A stretch of DNA of 64,000 nt from an uncultured Flavobacteriales bacterium (GTDB taxonomy: Bacteria; Bacteroidota; Bacteroidia; Flavobacteriales; Crocinitomicaceae), in contig CAMLIF010000006.1 in the NCBI GenBank assembly GCA_946479985.1, positions 23,688-87,687 of the forward strand, read 5' to 3'. Below the pieces are notes generated by a model. The model was not told where the DNA came from, ran no database searches, and worked only from the letters and a program-made list of their open reading frames with translations. This document shows, in pieces, positions 34,652-45,300 of the stretch. Made by a program: the position numbers and the translations under genes. How positions within the stretch are numbered: the stretch's first letter is position 1; every line of letters starts with the position of its first letter.

Positions 34652-35305
34652 TTAATCGCCTAATAACTGTTCCAATTCGCGCAAATTGGATTTTTGAAGC
34701 ACAGAAGAAGGAGTAATTCCTCGCTTCAGGAGTCGTTTTTCGGTTGTATTACCCCAGGCAATCACCTTTGATTCGGATGGAAGGTCATTCACTTCCAAAA
34801 ACGCTTCCACATTACTCGGACTGGTGAAAACATATACATCAAAATAATTCAATTCCAAACCCGTCAGGATTGTTTCGTAAACAAGCAGTTCGAAGCGCTG
34901 ACCAGCCGGAATCTGTGAAGAAATGGAACGGTTTGATTTTGTTGACAAGGGGAAAATTACTTTTCTCTTGTTTAACCAACCGAGAAATTCCAGCGCAACG
35001 GCATCAGGCTGCCCCGCATTTGAGCCAACAAAGTCTGCTTTGAGTCCGTAGGTTTCAAGACGTTTGGCAGTCCCGCTTCCTATGCAGGCAAAACTGTAAT
35101 TTCTATCCTTAAGAGATTCAATGAAAAATTCCACAGACCGCGGAGACGAAAAGAAAACAACCTCAGCATCCGGAATAGAATTATAAGGAATTGGTTTAAA
35201 AGAAATAAGTGACTTAGCAACAAGTTTAATGTCGTTTGAATTGCAAAAATGAAGAAACGCAGGATCTACTATCTCAGAATTCGAAAGAAAAAGGTTAGTC
35301 TTCAT
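34652..35305 (-). CDS. hemD: Uroporphyrinogen-III synthase
   Basis: 217 residues. HemD is poorly conserved, but FFSSPRSVEFFIESL, FACIGSGTAKRLETYGLKADF and YVFTSPSNVEAFLE are the paired substrate-binding segments of its two-domain fold. It cyclises hydroxymethylbilane with inversion of ring D. Its start overlaps the hemC stop by 11 bp, which supports the assignment. It is the last gene of the hemA-hemC-hemD run. Confidence 0.88.
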   Translation of the reverse strand: MKTNLFLSNSEIVDPAFLHFCNSNDIKLVAKSLISFKPIPYNSIPDAEVVFFSSPRSVEFFIESLKDRNYSFACIGSGTAKRLETYGLKADFVGSNAGQPDAVALEFLGWLNKRKVIFPLSTKSNRSISSQIPAGQRFELLVYETILTGLELNYFDVYVFTSPSNVEAFLEVNDLPSESKVIAWGNTTEKRLLKRGITPSSVLQKSNLRELEQLLGD

Positions 35306-36197
35306 CTTCCTCTTCCGGCGTTAGCAAAGCATCTAATACTACATCAACCATTTCGGCATCGTGGGGCCCTTCAAATTCAAACCATTGAGCACCTTCTTCC
35401 CAGTCTGCAGAATAAGAAACCAGCAAACGTCCTTCCTCTGGGCAATAAACGCCCAACGGAAGCTGACATCCGCCATCCATTCTGTTTAAAACGGAACGTT
35501 CCATTTCAATTTTTGCCTGTACATCTTTATGATTTAACGCTTGCAAAAATTCAAACAATGTTTTGTCCTCTTCTCTGATCTGCAATGCCAAAACACCTTG
35601 CGCCGGAGCCGGAACAAATTCTTCCGGATCCAGAACCACTTCTTTCATTCCCTGAAGATCGAGGTTCAGGCGGGAAAGACCTGCTTTTGCCAATAAAATT
35701 GCATCATAATCACCTTTCACCAGTTTGTTCAGACGCGTTGGAACATTTCCGCGAAGATCTTTGATCTCCACATCTGATCGGTAACCAACCATTTGCGATT
35801 TTCTACGGGCAGATGACGTTCCTACAACCGCATTTTTTTTCAATCCCCAGTGCTGGGTTTCGTCAATAGCTCGTGGATGAATCAACAATACATCGGCAGG
35901 GTTCTCGCGGTCAGAAACTGCCGCAATCATTAAACCAACAGGTGGGTTCGTTTCCAAATCTTTGTGCGAATGAACTGCCAGATCAATAGATTTCTCCAAT
36001 AAAGCCTGTTCAATTTCCTTGGTGAAAAATCCTTTTCCTTCCAATTTATCAAAACTCAGATCCTGGATGGCATCTCCCTGGGTTGTGATGATCGTAATGG
36101 TAACTTCTGCCCCCAGATCTTCCAATTGTTTTTTCACAGTATTTGCCTGCCAAAGAGCAAGATCACTTCCTCTGGAGCCAATTCGGATTTTTTGCAT
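35295..36197 (-). CDS. hemC: Porphobilinogen deaminase (hydroxymethylbilane synthase)
   Basis: 300 residues. Characteristic features are IRIGSRGSDLALWQA, HSHKDLETN, VVGTSSARRKSQ, RGNVPTRLNKL, and the dipyrromethane-attachment Cys in GGCQLPLGVY. It joins four porphobilinogen molecules into hydroxymethylbilane, the substrate of HemD. It starts 8 bp after hemA and overlaps hemD. It has an acidic tail (PEEEDED), which is common. Confidence 0.96.
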   Translation of the reverse strand: MQKIRIGSRGSDLALWQANTVKKQLEDLGAEVTITIITTQGDAIQDLSFDKLEGKGFFTKEIEQALLEKSIDLAVHSHKDLETNPPVGLMIAAVSDRENPADVLLIHPRAIDETQHWGLKKNAVVGTSSARRKSQMVGYRSDVEIKDLRGNVPTRLNKLVKGDYDAILLAKAGLSRLNLDLQGMKEVVLDPEEFVPAPAQGVLALQIREEDKTLFEFLQALNHKDVQAKIEMERSVLNRMDGGCQLPLGVYCPEEGRLLVSYSADWEEGAQWFEFEGPHDAEMVDVVLDALLTPEEEDED

Positions 36198-36205
36198 GGG
36201 GAAAA

Positions 36206-37453
36206 TTAAGATTTAAAAAGGATTTCTTTTGCCATAATCATTGGCATACTCATGTATTTCTTTTCCATGTAACCAACAATTTTCTCCAAAACCGCAAGTG
36301 ATTCAGTATCCAATTGTTCGATATCATTTTTGAAAACTTCATTGAAAGCGGTTGCTTTGATGTCCTTTACCATTTGAGGAACAGGTCTCATAGCTATTTC
36401 AATAGAACGCAATTTTGCAGCGTTAATAAAGGATTTGCAGGATTCGTTGATAATTGCTTCTACCTGGTCAATTTCATTTGAACGCATCACTAAGTTTGCG
36501 TCTGAAATTTTCTGAAGTGTATTGATGGAAATCTGTTTTGTCGGGAAATTCAAATGAACCTCATCAGCAATATCATTCGGTAAAGCGAGGTCAATGGTGA
36601 TTTTCGCGTCCATATCTCCCTGAAGTAACTTATCGTACAAATCCGTATCGATAATTGTATCTTCAGAACCTGTACATGTTACCAGAACATCAAAGCCACC
36701 ATCATAAAACGGTAATTCAGATAAAGGAAATGCTTCTCCGTTCAATTCTTCCGCAAGCGGCAATGCATTTGCCAACGTTCTGTTGAACAACGTGAATTTT
36801 GTCATTCCGTGCTTTTTCAGGAAACGGGCCATTGCCGTATTGGTAACTCCTGTTCCAACAACCAAAACACGTGCATCATTCGGAACATCCAAACTTTGTA
36901 AACGCTGGTATGCAATGGAAACTACAGAAACAGGCCGTTCAGAAATTTTTGTTTCCGAATAAACACGTTTTGCAGTAAGAATTGTTTCGTTAAACAAGAT
37001 TCTCAATGTGTCACCTGAAAGATTCATTGTTCTCGACTGTTCATAAGCCTGACGAACCTGTGTAATAATTTCGCGTTCACCTATAACCAAAGAATCAATG
37101 GAAGAAGCCACCCGGAACAAATGCGAAACAGCATCCATTCTATTATAGATTTCGGCTTTACTTGAATAATAAGCCGTCATTTCTCCATCCATTTCAGGAT
37201 ACAATTCAGAAAAGAAAGTATGTAAAAAAGATGCGTCAACTACCAGATTGGAAACGAAGAAATACTCTACCCGGTTACAAGTAGATAAAAATACCATCTC
37301 GTCAAACGCAAGCTGAGATTTTAAATGCTCAAAACGCGCCTGCTGTTTTTCCGTTTCAATATGTAAACGACCAATATGACGGACGTCTAAATTGCGATGG
37401 GTAAAAGCTATACTGTGTATCTGTTTTATCACTTTGCGAGGAATTTCCTTCAA
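36206..37453 (-). CDS. hemA: Glutamyl-tRNA reductase
   Basis: 415 residues. The catalytic Cys block is FLSTCNRVEYFF near residue 57; SLVIGEREIITQVRQAY is the substrate loop; VLVVGTGVTNTAMARFL is the NADPH Rossmann motif; a dimerisation helix ends the protein. It reduces glutamyl-tRNA to glutamate-1-semialdehyde, the committed C5 step of haem synthesis. Genes hemC and hemD follow on the same strand; hemL is not in the window. Confidence 0.96.
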   Translation of the reverse strand: MKEIPRKVIKQIHSIAFTHRNLDVRHIGRLHIETEKQQARFEHLKSQLAFDEMVFLSTCNRVEYFFVSNLVVDASFLHTFFSELYPEMDGEMTAYYSSKAEIYNRMDAVSHLFRVASSIDSLVIGEREIITQVRQAYEQSRTMNLSGDTLRILFNETILTAKRVYSETKISERPVSVVSIAYQRLQSLDVPNDARVLVVGTGVTNTAMARFLKKHGMTKFTLFNRTLANALPLAEELNGEAFPLSELPFYDGGFDVLVTCTGSEDTIIDTDLYDKLLQGDMDAKITIDLALPNDIADEVHLNFPTKQISINTLQKISDANLVMRSNEIDQVEAIINESCKSFINAAKLRSIEIAMRPVPQMVKDIKATAFNEVFKNDIEQLDTESLAVLEKIVGYMEKKYMSMPMIMAKEILFKS

Positions 37454-37692
37454 CTACGTGCAAAATTCGTTATTGGATCGCGTTTTTTTGTCAAATGATT
37501 GTCATAAGCGCTAATTTAGAATCTTTATAAACAAAGGAGCAGTGCGGAGTTCAGGGCAAAACAGGAGGTAAAAGTGAGCGGGAAGGGCAAATGTGGATAT
37601 AAAGAAACTGCAAGCAACTAAACAGCACCGGGATTTTATTAGCGCCCTCTTGATTTAAGGTTAAAATTCTAACAGATTTCATAAGCACGGAT

Positions 37693-38448
37693 TTATTTTC
37701 CCCCGTTAGCTTTCAAATCGGCCAGACAATTCGCATCAAATACAGGAATCGGGCTGTTTCCAACCAAATTAGCAACCGCGCTTCCGGTTTCTGCTTCCCA
37801 ATACATCAGACAGTCTTCGTTAATACAATGAGCGCCGTAACTAGCATCCTGATGATTATTGATCATAGTTGAACCCAGGTTTACGAGGCCGAGGATATGA
37901 CCAATTTCATGATTCATAACCATTGTTTCCAGTTTATACCTTTCCGGTTCGATGAAATCATCTGAGTTTTCATGAATACTTTTTTCGTAAATAACCATCG
38001 AAGTATTGAAATATGCCTGTCCGAGTACAACCGAAGACCCTTCGTTTTCAGCCGACTGTCCATCTAAGAAAATGAATGTTATTGCAATGGTTTTTTTATA
38101 CGTAAACTCAGACCTTTCGTCGTCTTCGATATCTTTTACGTCTGAAATGGAATAACTGGTTTTTCCCTGGGCAGCTATTTCTTTATAGACCATGGAAACT
38201 CCACCTTTCTTGTTACAGCGTGACTCGAGCAAAGTTTTCAAATTTGCCACGGCAGCATCTGTTGGTTTGTAACCTGTCATGTAAATAATCTGAATAACCA
38301 GCTTTTCGTATTTACCATCGGAAAGAATTTCATCAGACCAGGAGCCGACAGACTGGCGATGGTGCTTATTTATTTTGCGTTTGCTGTCTTTTCTACAAGA
38401 AGAGAAACCCACTAACAGAAGCAGTAACAAAAGAAAAAACCGGTTCAT
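37693..38448 (-). CDS. Lipoprotein metzincin-like metalloprotease
   Basis: 251 residues from ATG 38448. Lipobox LLLLLLVGFSSC. The zinc-binding helix is MVMNHEIGHILGLVNLG, an HExxHxxGxxN motif; the usual third ligand (His or Asp) is Asn here. A later HC ... EDCLMYW segment supplies a Met-turn-like residue and two cysteines, as in the archaemetzincin-like 'membrane metalloproteases' of Bacteroidota. It should cleave peptides at the outer envelope, if active. It lies between hemA and a Ppx/GppA gene, with 239 bp of unfeatured sequence before hemA. Confidence 0.72.
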   Translation of the reverse strand: MNRFFLLLLLLLVGFSSCRKDSKRKINKHHRQSVGSWSDEILSDGKYEKLVIQIIYMTGYKPTDAAVANLKTLLESRCNKKGGVSMVYKEIAAQGKTSYSISDVKDIEDDERSEFTYKKTIAITFIFLDGQSAENEGSSVVLGQAYFNTSMVIYEKSIHENSDDFIEPERYKLETMVMNHEIGHILGLVNLGSTMINNHQDASYGAHCINEDCLMYWEAETGSAVANLVGNSPIPVFDANCLADLKANGGK

Positions 38449-38499
38449 ACCTCTACATTTTGAATTCAATTAAAGGTATGAAAGTAAAAGTAAAGAATC

Positions 38500-39375
38500 C
38501 TAATTTCGGAAATTTAAATCGAAGATTATACCATCCGACAAACCAATTCTAGGAACAATAATATCATCTGCTCCCATGGTTTCCAGGCAAAAAGTGAAAA
38601 TTTCAAGGGCTGGAATAATGACATCCGCTCTATCCAGTTTCAATTGGAACAAATCCATTCGCTGACCGATACTGAGTGGTTCCAATTGCTGATACAGTTC
38701 TCTCATTGCTGAAAGCTGAATAGGCGCTTTTTCCTTCGCTCCAAGTAATTTGTGGATCTTATTTATATTTCCTCCTGTTCCGTATATCAAATGCGGATTG
38801 TCTTCTACATGAGTACGGATCCATTCTTTCAATGCATTCCAATCTTTCTTATCTACTTTCCCTTTCAGCATACGCACAGTTCCAATATCGAAGCTTTTCG
38901 CTGCAACACGTTCTCCATGCTCAAAGACATTTATTTCGGTAGAGCCGCCACCAACATCAATAACCAGATAAGGCTTGCTGTTATCAATATCAAGTAACGA
39001 AAACGTTCCAAAGATCAAACGCGCTTCTTCATCACCTGAAATGATCTCAATCTCGATTCCCGTTTCTCTCTTTACTTCTGCAATGATTTCCTTTCCGTTC
39101 TCTGCATCGCGCATAGCAGACGTGGCACAAGCGCGTAAATCGGAAACATTGAAAATGTCAGAGATCAATGAAAACGCCTTCATTGTTTTTACAAAATCTG
39201 ACGATTTCTTCTCACTTATCCTGCCGAATTCAAACACTTCACCACCCAAACGTAAAGGCAGGCGGGTATATGAAATCTTCTTTACATAAGGGTGGCCATC
39301 CTCGTTATCGATTTCACCGATCAGAAGTCGGGCAGCATTTGAGCCAATGTCTATAGCAGCGTATTTTTTTGCCAT
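38500..39375 (-). CDS. Exopolyphosphatase / guanosine pentaphosphatase (Ppx/GppA family)
   Basis: 291 residues from ATG 39375 (AKKYAAIDIGSNAARLLI). ASKHA-fold phosphate motifs: DIGSNAARLL, VIDVGGGSTEINVF and YGTGGNINKI. The general Glu is in TSAMRDAENG. The protein is shorter than E. coli Ppx, containing only the catalytic ATPase-like part, as in many Bacteroidota. It removes phosphate from polyphosphate or pppGpp. The possible link with the VTC polymerase nearby is inference. Confidence 0.9.
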   Translation of the reverse strand: MAKKYAAIDIGSNAARLLIGEIDNEDGHPYVKKISYTRLPLRLGGEVFEFGRISEKKSSDFVKTMKAFSLISDIFNVSDLRACATSAMRDAENGKEIIAEVKRETGIEIEIISGDEEARLIFGTFSLLDIDNSKPYLVIDVGGGSTEINVFEHGERVAAKSFDIGTVRMLKGKVDKKDWNALKEWIRTHVEDNPHLIYGTGGNINKIHKLLGAKEKAPIQLSAMRELYQQLEPLSIGQRMDLFQLKLDRADVIIPALEIFTFCLETMGADDIIVPRIGLSDGIIFDLNFRN

Positions 39376-39440
39376 GCAGAAAAACAATTTCCATAAAAGT
39401 AACAAGCTTCCGGAAAAAGCACCGTTTAACATCAAATAAA

Positions 39441-39467
39441 AAAAGCCATCCGTATAAACGAATGGCT
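39441..39467 (-). terminator. Terminator after the T9SS cargo gene
   Basis: Minus-strand stem of 10 bp (AGCCATTCGT/ACGGATGGCT with one G-U) and a TTAT loop followed by a T-rich run. It ends the transcript of the 39493-42090 gene. Confidence 0.75.
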
Positions 39468-39492
39468 CTTTTATAAAATTCAGAGAACTTAA

Positions 39493-42090
39493 TTAGTTCA
39501 CAATCACTTTTTTCGTAGCAATCTGTGTTGCTGATTCGAAACGAACAAAATAAATCCCTTTTGCGAATCCTTGAACTGAAACCGTTTCAGAAATACCGTT
39601 TACAAGTGTTTTAGGCTCACGAACTACTTTACCATCTTCAGATAGAACCGTGAATGTTAATGCATCAACGCCATTGCTTACAATTACGAACTGCTCAGAA
39701 GCAGGATTCGGAGAAATTGTTACGTCGAAAGAAGCGACTTCTTCCAAACCTAAACACTCATCTACCAAAATGCTTTGCGCTGCAGTGTTCTCACACCCGT
39801 TTGCATCCACGTAAGTATATGTTACAACTGTAGATCCCAAACCAGCCACTGCCGGATCAAAAGATCCGCCTGAAACTCCGGTTCCCGAATAATCACCACC
39901 AGCCGGTGAACCACCGCCCAATGCTACTGCGCTGTTGTAGATACATAAATCATTAAACGCTCCCAAAGTAACCGTTGGAAGTGGATTTACAGTAATCGTC
40001 ATTGAACCGTTTGAATTACATTCTCCCGGAGCGGAAGTAGCTGTAAACGTATAAGTTGTAGTTGCCGTATTATTAATTGCAGGTGACCAAACTCCGGAAA
40101 TATTATTCGTAGAAGTTGTAGGTAAAGCAGAAATTGCATCTCCCGCACAGAAAGGTCCAACCGCATTGAATGCAGGATCAACCATCGGATTAACAACAAT
40201 TTGAAGTGTTGTAGAAGTTCCACACTGACCAGCATCCGGAGCAAAAGTATACGTTGTTGTTGCAGTATTATTTAACGCCGGACTCCATGATCCCGTTACT
40301 CCATCTGTTGAAGTAGTTGGTAATGCAGCAAGGGTTTCTCCAGTACAAATGGCATTCACAGGAGCAAAAGAAGGAGTTGGTGCAGCAGTTACTGTTACGG
40401 AGAAAGTCTCACTCGTTGCAGGACAAGCTCCTGAAGCTGTAATTGCGTTCGTTACGGTGTAAGTTCCCGGAGTACTTGCAGAAAGATCAATCTGGCCGTT
40501 AGAAGCGTTAATCGATAATCCGGCTGTTGAGCTGAATGTACCACCGCTTGCTCCGGCACCAAATACCGGTGAAGGATCTAAATTACCCGTACAATACGAA
40601 GCTTGTCCATAATTAAATGATGCATCCGGAGCAGCTGTAATTGTAACGCTTTGAGTACTTGTATTCGGACAAGTTCCTGAAGTAGTATGTGTAATCACAT
40701 AAGTTCCGTCAGTAGTTGTTGTCATATCGATTTCCCCGGTAGTAGCATTTGCAAAGTTTAATCCTGCAGTTGAACTGTAAGACCCGGCAACACTTGCTGT
40801 AGGAGTTTCATTTCCACCGCCCGAACACAAAGTAGAGCTTGAGTATGCAAACGATGCATCATCCAACGGATTAACAGTTACAGCTGTGGCAGCTGAAGAA
40901 GCCGAAGTACAGCCCAATGCTGTTGTGGTAACCGTATAATTTCCGGAAGCAGACACTGTGACAGAAGGAGTAGTAGCTCCATTAGACCAGGTATTACCCG
41001 AAGCTGCCGATGAAGTAAGTACTACACTACCTCCGGAACAGAATGTTGTTGCTCCTCCGGGTGTAACAGTTGGAGTAGCAGGAATAGGATTAATAGTTAT
41101 TACTTGCGTTGCTTCATCGAAACAACTATTCCAGAAACCACCATTCACCCCAATAACTGCATCGTATGTACCAGCTGCAGGATAAGTATAAGTCGTATTG
41201 GCACTCCAGGCATAAGGCGATGAATTATCGAAATCATATACATAAGTTGAATCACTTGGAGCTGTTCCGAAGAAAGTGCGGAATGTTTGATAATTGTACA
41301 TTCTGTTCGTTAAGAATGCAGTTGGCGTTGTAGTGTTTGTAAAAACCACTGGTGTTCCCAAACAAGCTGCCGTTGGAGCTGCCGTGAAACCCGCATTTAA
41401 GGTATACGAAACCATGGGAGAAATCAAAGCTTCAAAATTGAAGTTACCGAGCTCAGTAAAAGTAGGAACAGTAATCCAGTTTCCGTTTGAACTTGCATAA
41501 TAACTTGACTTAAAACGAGCGTATAATTCATCATACGATTGTCCAGCCAAAGCATTGTTAAGGTATACCGTAACAATTCCATCGGCACTTGTTACCTGGA
41601 TTGCAACTGCGTAATTACCTGTTACCGTAACAGGAGAGGCGAAAGTAACGTAATGATATGCTTCCACATCACTGGTAAACGTAACCGTACCACTGGTTAC
41701 TAAAGTTGTAGGAGTAAATCCGGCATTTACGTTGTATACCGATGCTGTAACTGTAACCGTTGGTGTTCCGTCTACAATATTATTCATTCCGAAAAATTCT
41801 ATTCCCCGGAGAATAACGCTTCCCGAATTCAAAAATGTTTGAGAAAGCCCTTCGTTATCTGCTTCCCAAATATCCAGGGAATTAAAGGTACTATTTCCCA
41901 AAATTTGTTCCTTCGCCTGTGTATAGCGCAGCGTATCCTGACACAAAAGTGTTTTTTCGGCATCGAACGAGAACTCAGTTGCAGGTTTTGATGGTAAATG
42001 ATTTGGGTTTGCGGGGTGCAAACCTCTGGAATTTTGCGAAAACCCAAATAGCGCGGTTCCGCAGAAGAGTAATAAAGTAATCTTCTTCAT
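39493..42090 (-). CDS. Large secreted protein with Ig-like repeats and T9SS type A sorting domain
   Basis: 865 residues. Signal peptide (KKITLLLFCGTALFGFSQ). Residues ~55-230 form a beta-rich region; then come repeated Ig-like/PKD-like modules spanning ~330-770. These include two copies of a unit with LPTTST ... SPAxNNTATTTYTF, two related SSTAGL ... GxIDxxxxxxGTY units, and one with NTWSNGATTPSVTVSASGNYTV. The last ~80 residues (FDVTISPNPASEQFVIVSN ... GFAKGIYFVRF ... TKKVIVN) are the type A sorting domain. The protein is exported to the surface and probably mediates adhesion; no enzyme domain is seen. Confidence 0.85.
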   Translation of the reverse strand: MKKITLLLFCGTALFGFSQNSRGLHPANPNHLPSKPATEFSFDAEKTLLCQDTLRYTQAKEQILGNSTFNSLDIWEADNEGLSQTFLNSGSVILRGIEFFGMNNIVDGTPTVTVTASVYNVNAGFTPTTLVTSGTVTFTSDVEAYHYVTFASPVTVTGNYAVAIQVTSADGIVTVYLNNALAGQSYDELYARFKSSYYASSNGNWITVPTFTELGNFNFEALISPMVSYTLNAGFTAAPTAACLGTPVVFTNTTTPTAFLTNRMYNYQTFRTFFGTAPSDSTYVYDFDNSSPYAWSANTTYTYPAAGTYDAVIGVNGGFWNSCFDEATQVITINPIPATPTVTPGGATTFCSGGSVVLTSSAASGNTWSNGATTPSVTVSASGNYTVTTTALGCTSASSAATAVTVNPLDDASFAYSSSTLCSGGGNETPTASVAGSYSSTAGLNFANATTGEIDMTTTTDGTYVITHTTSGTCPNTSTQSVTITAAPDASFNYGQASYCTGNLDPSPVFGAGASGGTFSSTAGLSINASNGQIDLSASTPGTYTVTNAITASGACPATSETFSVTVTAAPTPSFAPVNAICTGETLAALPTTSTDGVTGSWSPALNNTATTTYTFAPDAGQCGTSTTLQIVVNPMVDPAFNAVGPFCAGDAISALPTTSTNNISGVWSPAINNTATTTYTFTATSAPGECNSNGSMTITVNPLPTVTLGAFNDLCIYNSAVALGGGSPAGGDYSGTGVSGGSFDPAVAGLGSTVVTYTYVDANGCENTAAQSILVDECLGLEEVASFDVTISPNPASEQFVIVSNGVDALTFTVLSEDGKVVREPKTLVNGISETVSVQGFAKGIYFVRFESATQIATKKVIVN

Positions 42091-42314
42091 AATAGTAAAT
42101 TGTGTTAATTAATGACAACTATTCTATTCTGAATAAAACATTACTTTCAAAAACAAGAAATATCCGACGTACTTTAAAGCAGTTGGTAATTAGGGTTAAA
42201 GAATGTGCCGTTCTCAAAGAGAATATAATAGCACGATAAAAATAATCAAGAATTCAATTCAAGAATATTTTTTAACACTCTAAACACTCAATTACCAACT
42301 ATTTTAACAAATGG

Positions 42315-45300
42315 CTAGGCCTTTTCCAAAGCAATTTGCGTATCCCCTTCCGCTTCAATGTCCGTACTTGTTCCATTTGAAACCTGATCGTTGAATCGAA
42401 TTTCATTGGCCAAAACCTCTTCGCAGATATATAATTGATTATTCGCCAGGGCTTTTTGGATGCTTTCACTGGTTGAAATGGTCAAAATAATCTTATCCGT
42501 TATTTCCAATCCGGAATCTTTACGCAGGTTCTGAACTCTGTTTACCAACTCGCGTGCAATTCCTTCCTGGCGCAATTCGTCAGAAATAGTGCTGTCTAAA
42601 GCCACAGTCAATCCGTTCTCAGATGCAACTAACCATCCCGGAATATCCTCTGCTCTGATTTCAAAATCTTCCAACGTTAATTCAATTGCTTCGCCGTCAA
42701 CAGTTCCTGTCCAGCCTTTATCAGACTCAATTTCTGCAATAGCATGCTGATCCATTCCGGCCACCAGTGCTGCAATCGATTTCATTTGCTTCCCGTATTT
42801 CGGACCGATAGTCTTGAAATTAGCTTTGATCGATTTCACGAAAACATTGTTCTCATGAGCCAGCAACTCCAATTCCTTCACATTTACTTCGGAAAGGATC
42901 AAATCTTTTACATGCTCGATATTCTTCGCAAACTGATCATCCAACACAGGAACCATAATCTTTTGTAATGGCTGGCGCACTCTGATTCTTTCTTTCTTGC
43001 GAAGTGCAAGAACTAACGAAGAAACATTTTGTGCAATTTCCATCTGCGCCTCAAGATCTGAATCAATAAATTCTGATTTCGATTGCGGGAAATACGCCAA
43101 ATGAACCGATTTTACATCGTGCTTTCCGCTCATGGCGTTTAGATCCGAGAACAACAAATCGGAATAGAACGGCGCAATTGGCGCACTCATGATCGCAACC
43201 GATTCCAAACAAGTGTACAATGTTTGATAAGCGGAGATTTTATCTGTTGTGTAATCACCTTTCCAGAATCGTCTTCTGCATAAACGTACGTACCAGTTGG
43301 ATAATTGATCAGAAACAAACTCCTGGATCAAACGTCCGGCTTTTGTAGGTTCGTAAGTTGCATAAGCCTCATCAACCTGTGCAATCAATGTATTTAATTT
43401 CGAGATGATCCAGCGATCGATCTCAGGTCGTTCGTTGTGCGGAACATCTGCTTCTGCATATTTGAAGCCATCGATATTGGCATACAAACCGAAGAACGAA
43501 TATGTGTTGTACAGCGTTCCGAAGAATTTGCGCTGAACTTCCGTAATTCCGTCGGCATCAAATTTCAGGTTATCCCATGGCTGTGCGTTCGTGATCATGT
43601 ACCAGCGCGTAGCATCCGGCCCGTATTTCGCCAATGTTTCGAATGGTTCAACCGCATTACCCAGTCGTTTCGACATTTTCTGGCCGTTTTTATCCAGGAC
43701 CAATCCGTTCGAAACCACATTTTTATACGCTACCGAATCGAAAGCCATGGTTGCAATTGCGTGCAGTGTATAGAACCAGCCACGTGTTTGGTCAACTCCT
43801 TCCGCAATGAAATCGGCTGGATATGCTTTCCGATTATCAATCAATTCTTTATTCTCGAACGGATAATGCCATTGTGCATAAGGCATTGCACCTGAATCGA
43901 ACCAAACATCTATCAGATCACTTTCGCGCTGCATTGGTTTTCCTGTTGAACTTACCAATGTGATCTGATCCACATAATTCTTATGCAAATCAATCTGAGC
44001 ATAGTTTTCTTCCGACATATCATTCGGAACGAAATCAGCCAAAGGATTGGAAGACATCACGCCAGCCTGAACCGCTTTATCACATTCCGCTTTCAATTGT
44101 TCAACGGATGAAATACAGATACGCTCGTCGCCTTCTTCTGTTGACCAGATCGGAATTGGAATTCCCCAGTAACGTGAGCGCGACAGGTTCCAGTCGTTAG
44201 CGTTTTTCAGCCATTCACCAAAACGTCCGGTTCCTGTAGAAGCCGGTTTCCAGTTGATGGTATTGTTCAACTCAATCATTCTGTCTTTCACATCCGTTAC
44301 CTTGATAAACCAGGAATCTAACGGGTAGTACAAAACAGGTTTGTCAGTTCTCCAGCAATGCGGGTAACTGTGTTCGTATTTTTCTACTTTGAAAGCGCGA
44401 TTTTGCTCTTTCAGGTAGATCGAGATCAGAACATCGACCGATTTTTCCGGCATGTCTGCTTCATCATAATATTCATTCTTCACGTACAAGCCTCCCCAAT
44501 GAGCAACTTCCGTTCTGAATTTTCCTTGCAAATCGACCAAAGGAACCAAGTTCCCGTTTCCGTCGTTGATTAACATAGCCGGAACACCAGCTTCAGCCGC
44601 CACTTTCGCATCATCAGCACCAAAAGTGGGTGCAATGTGAACGATACCCGTACCGTCTGAAGTTGTAACGAAATCTCCCGAAATTACACGGAAAGCCTCT
44701 TCCGGTTTTTCAGCAGGAAGAACACCCGGTAAAAGTTGTTCGTATCGGATTCCTACCAGCTCAGAGCCTTTGCATTCGCCAAGAAAGGTAAACGGGATAT
44801 TCTTTCCGGATTGATCGTAAGAAGCTAAATCAGCTTCCGTTTCAACGGCAACAAATCCTTTTCCGAAATGAGACGAAAGCAAATCCTTCGCTAAAACAAC
44901 CTGAATTGGTTCATGAGTGTATTGATTGAATGTTGAAACCAGAACGTAATCGATTTTCGGTCCGACACACAATGCGGTGTTTGACGAAAGTGTCCAGGGT
45001 GTTGTTGTCCAGGCCAAAAAGAAAGAATTATCAGGAAATTGTCCTCCCCCTGCACCCCCTCCAAAGGGGGAAAGCGATCCGCCTGCAATTTTGAACTGTG
45101 CTACAACAGTCGTGTCTTTTACGTTTCTGTAACAACCCGGCTGGTTTAATTCGTGCGACGACAAACCGGTTCCGGCAGCCGGTGAATACGGTTGAATGGT
45201 GTAGCCTTTGTACATAAGATTTTTCTCGTACAAACGACCCAAAAGCCACCAAACAGATTCCATGTATTTTGGTTCGTAGGTAATGTACGGATCGTTCATA

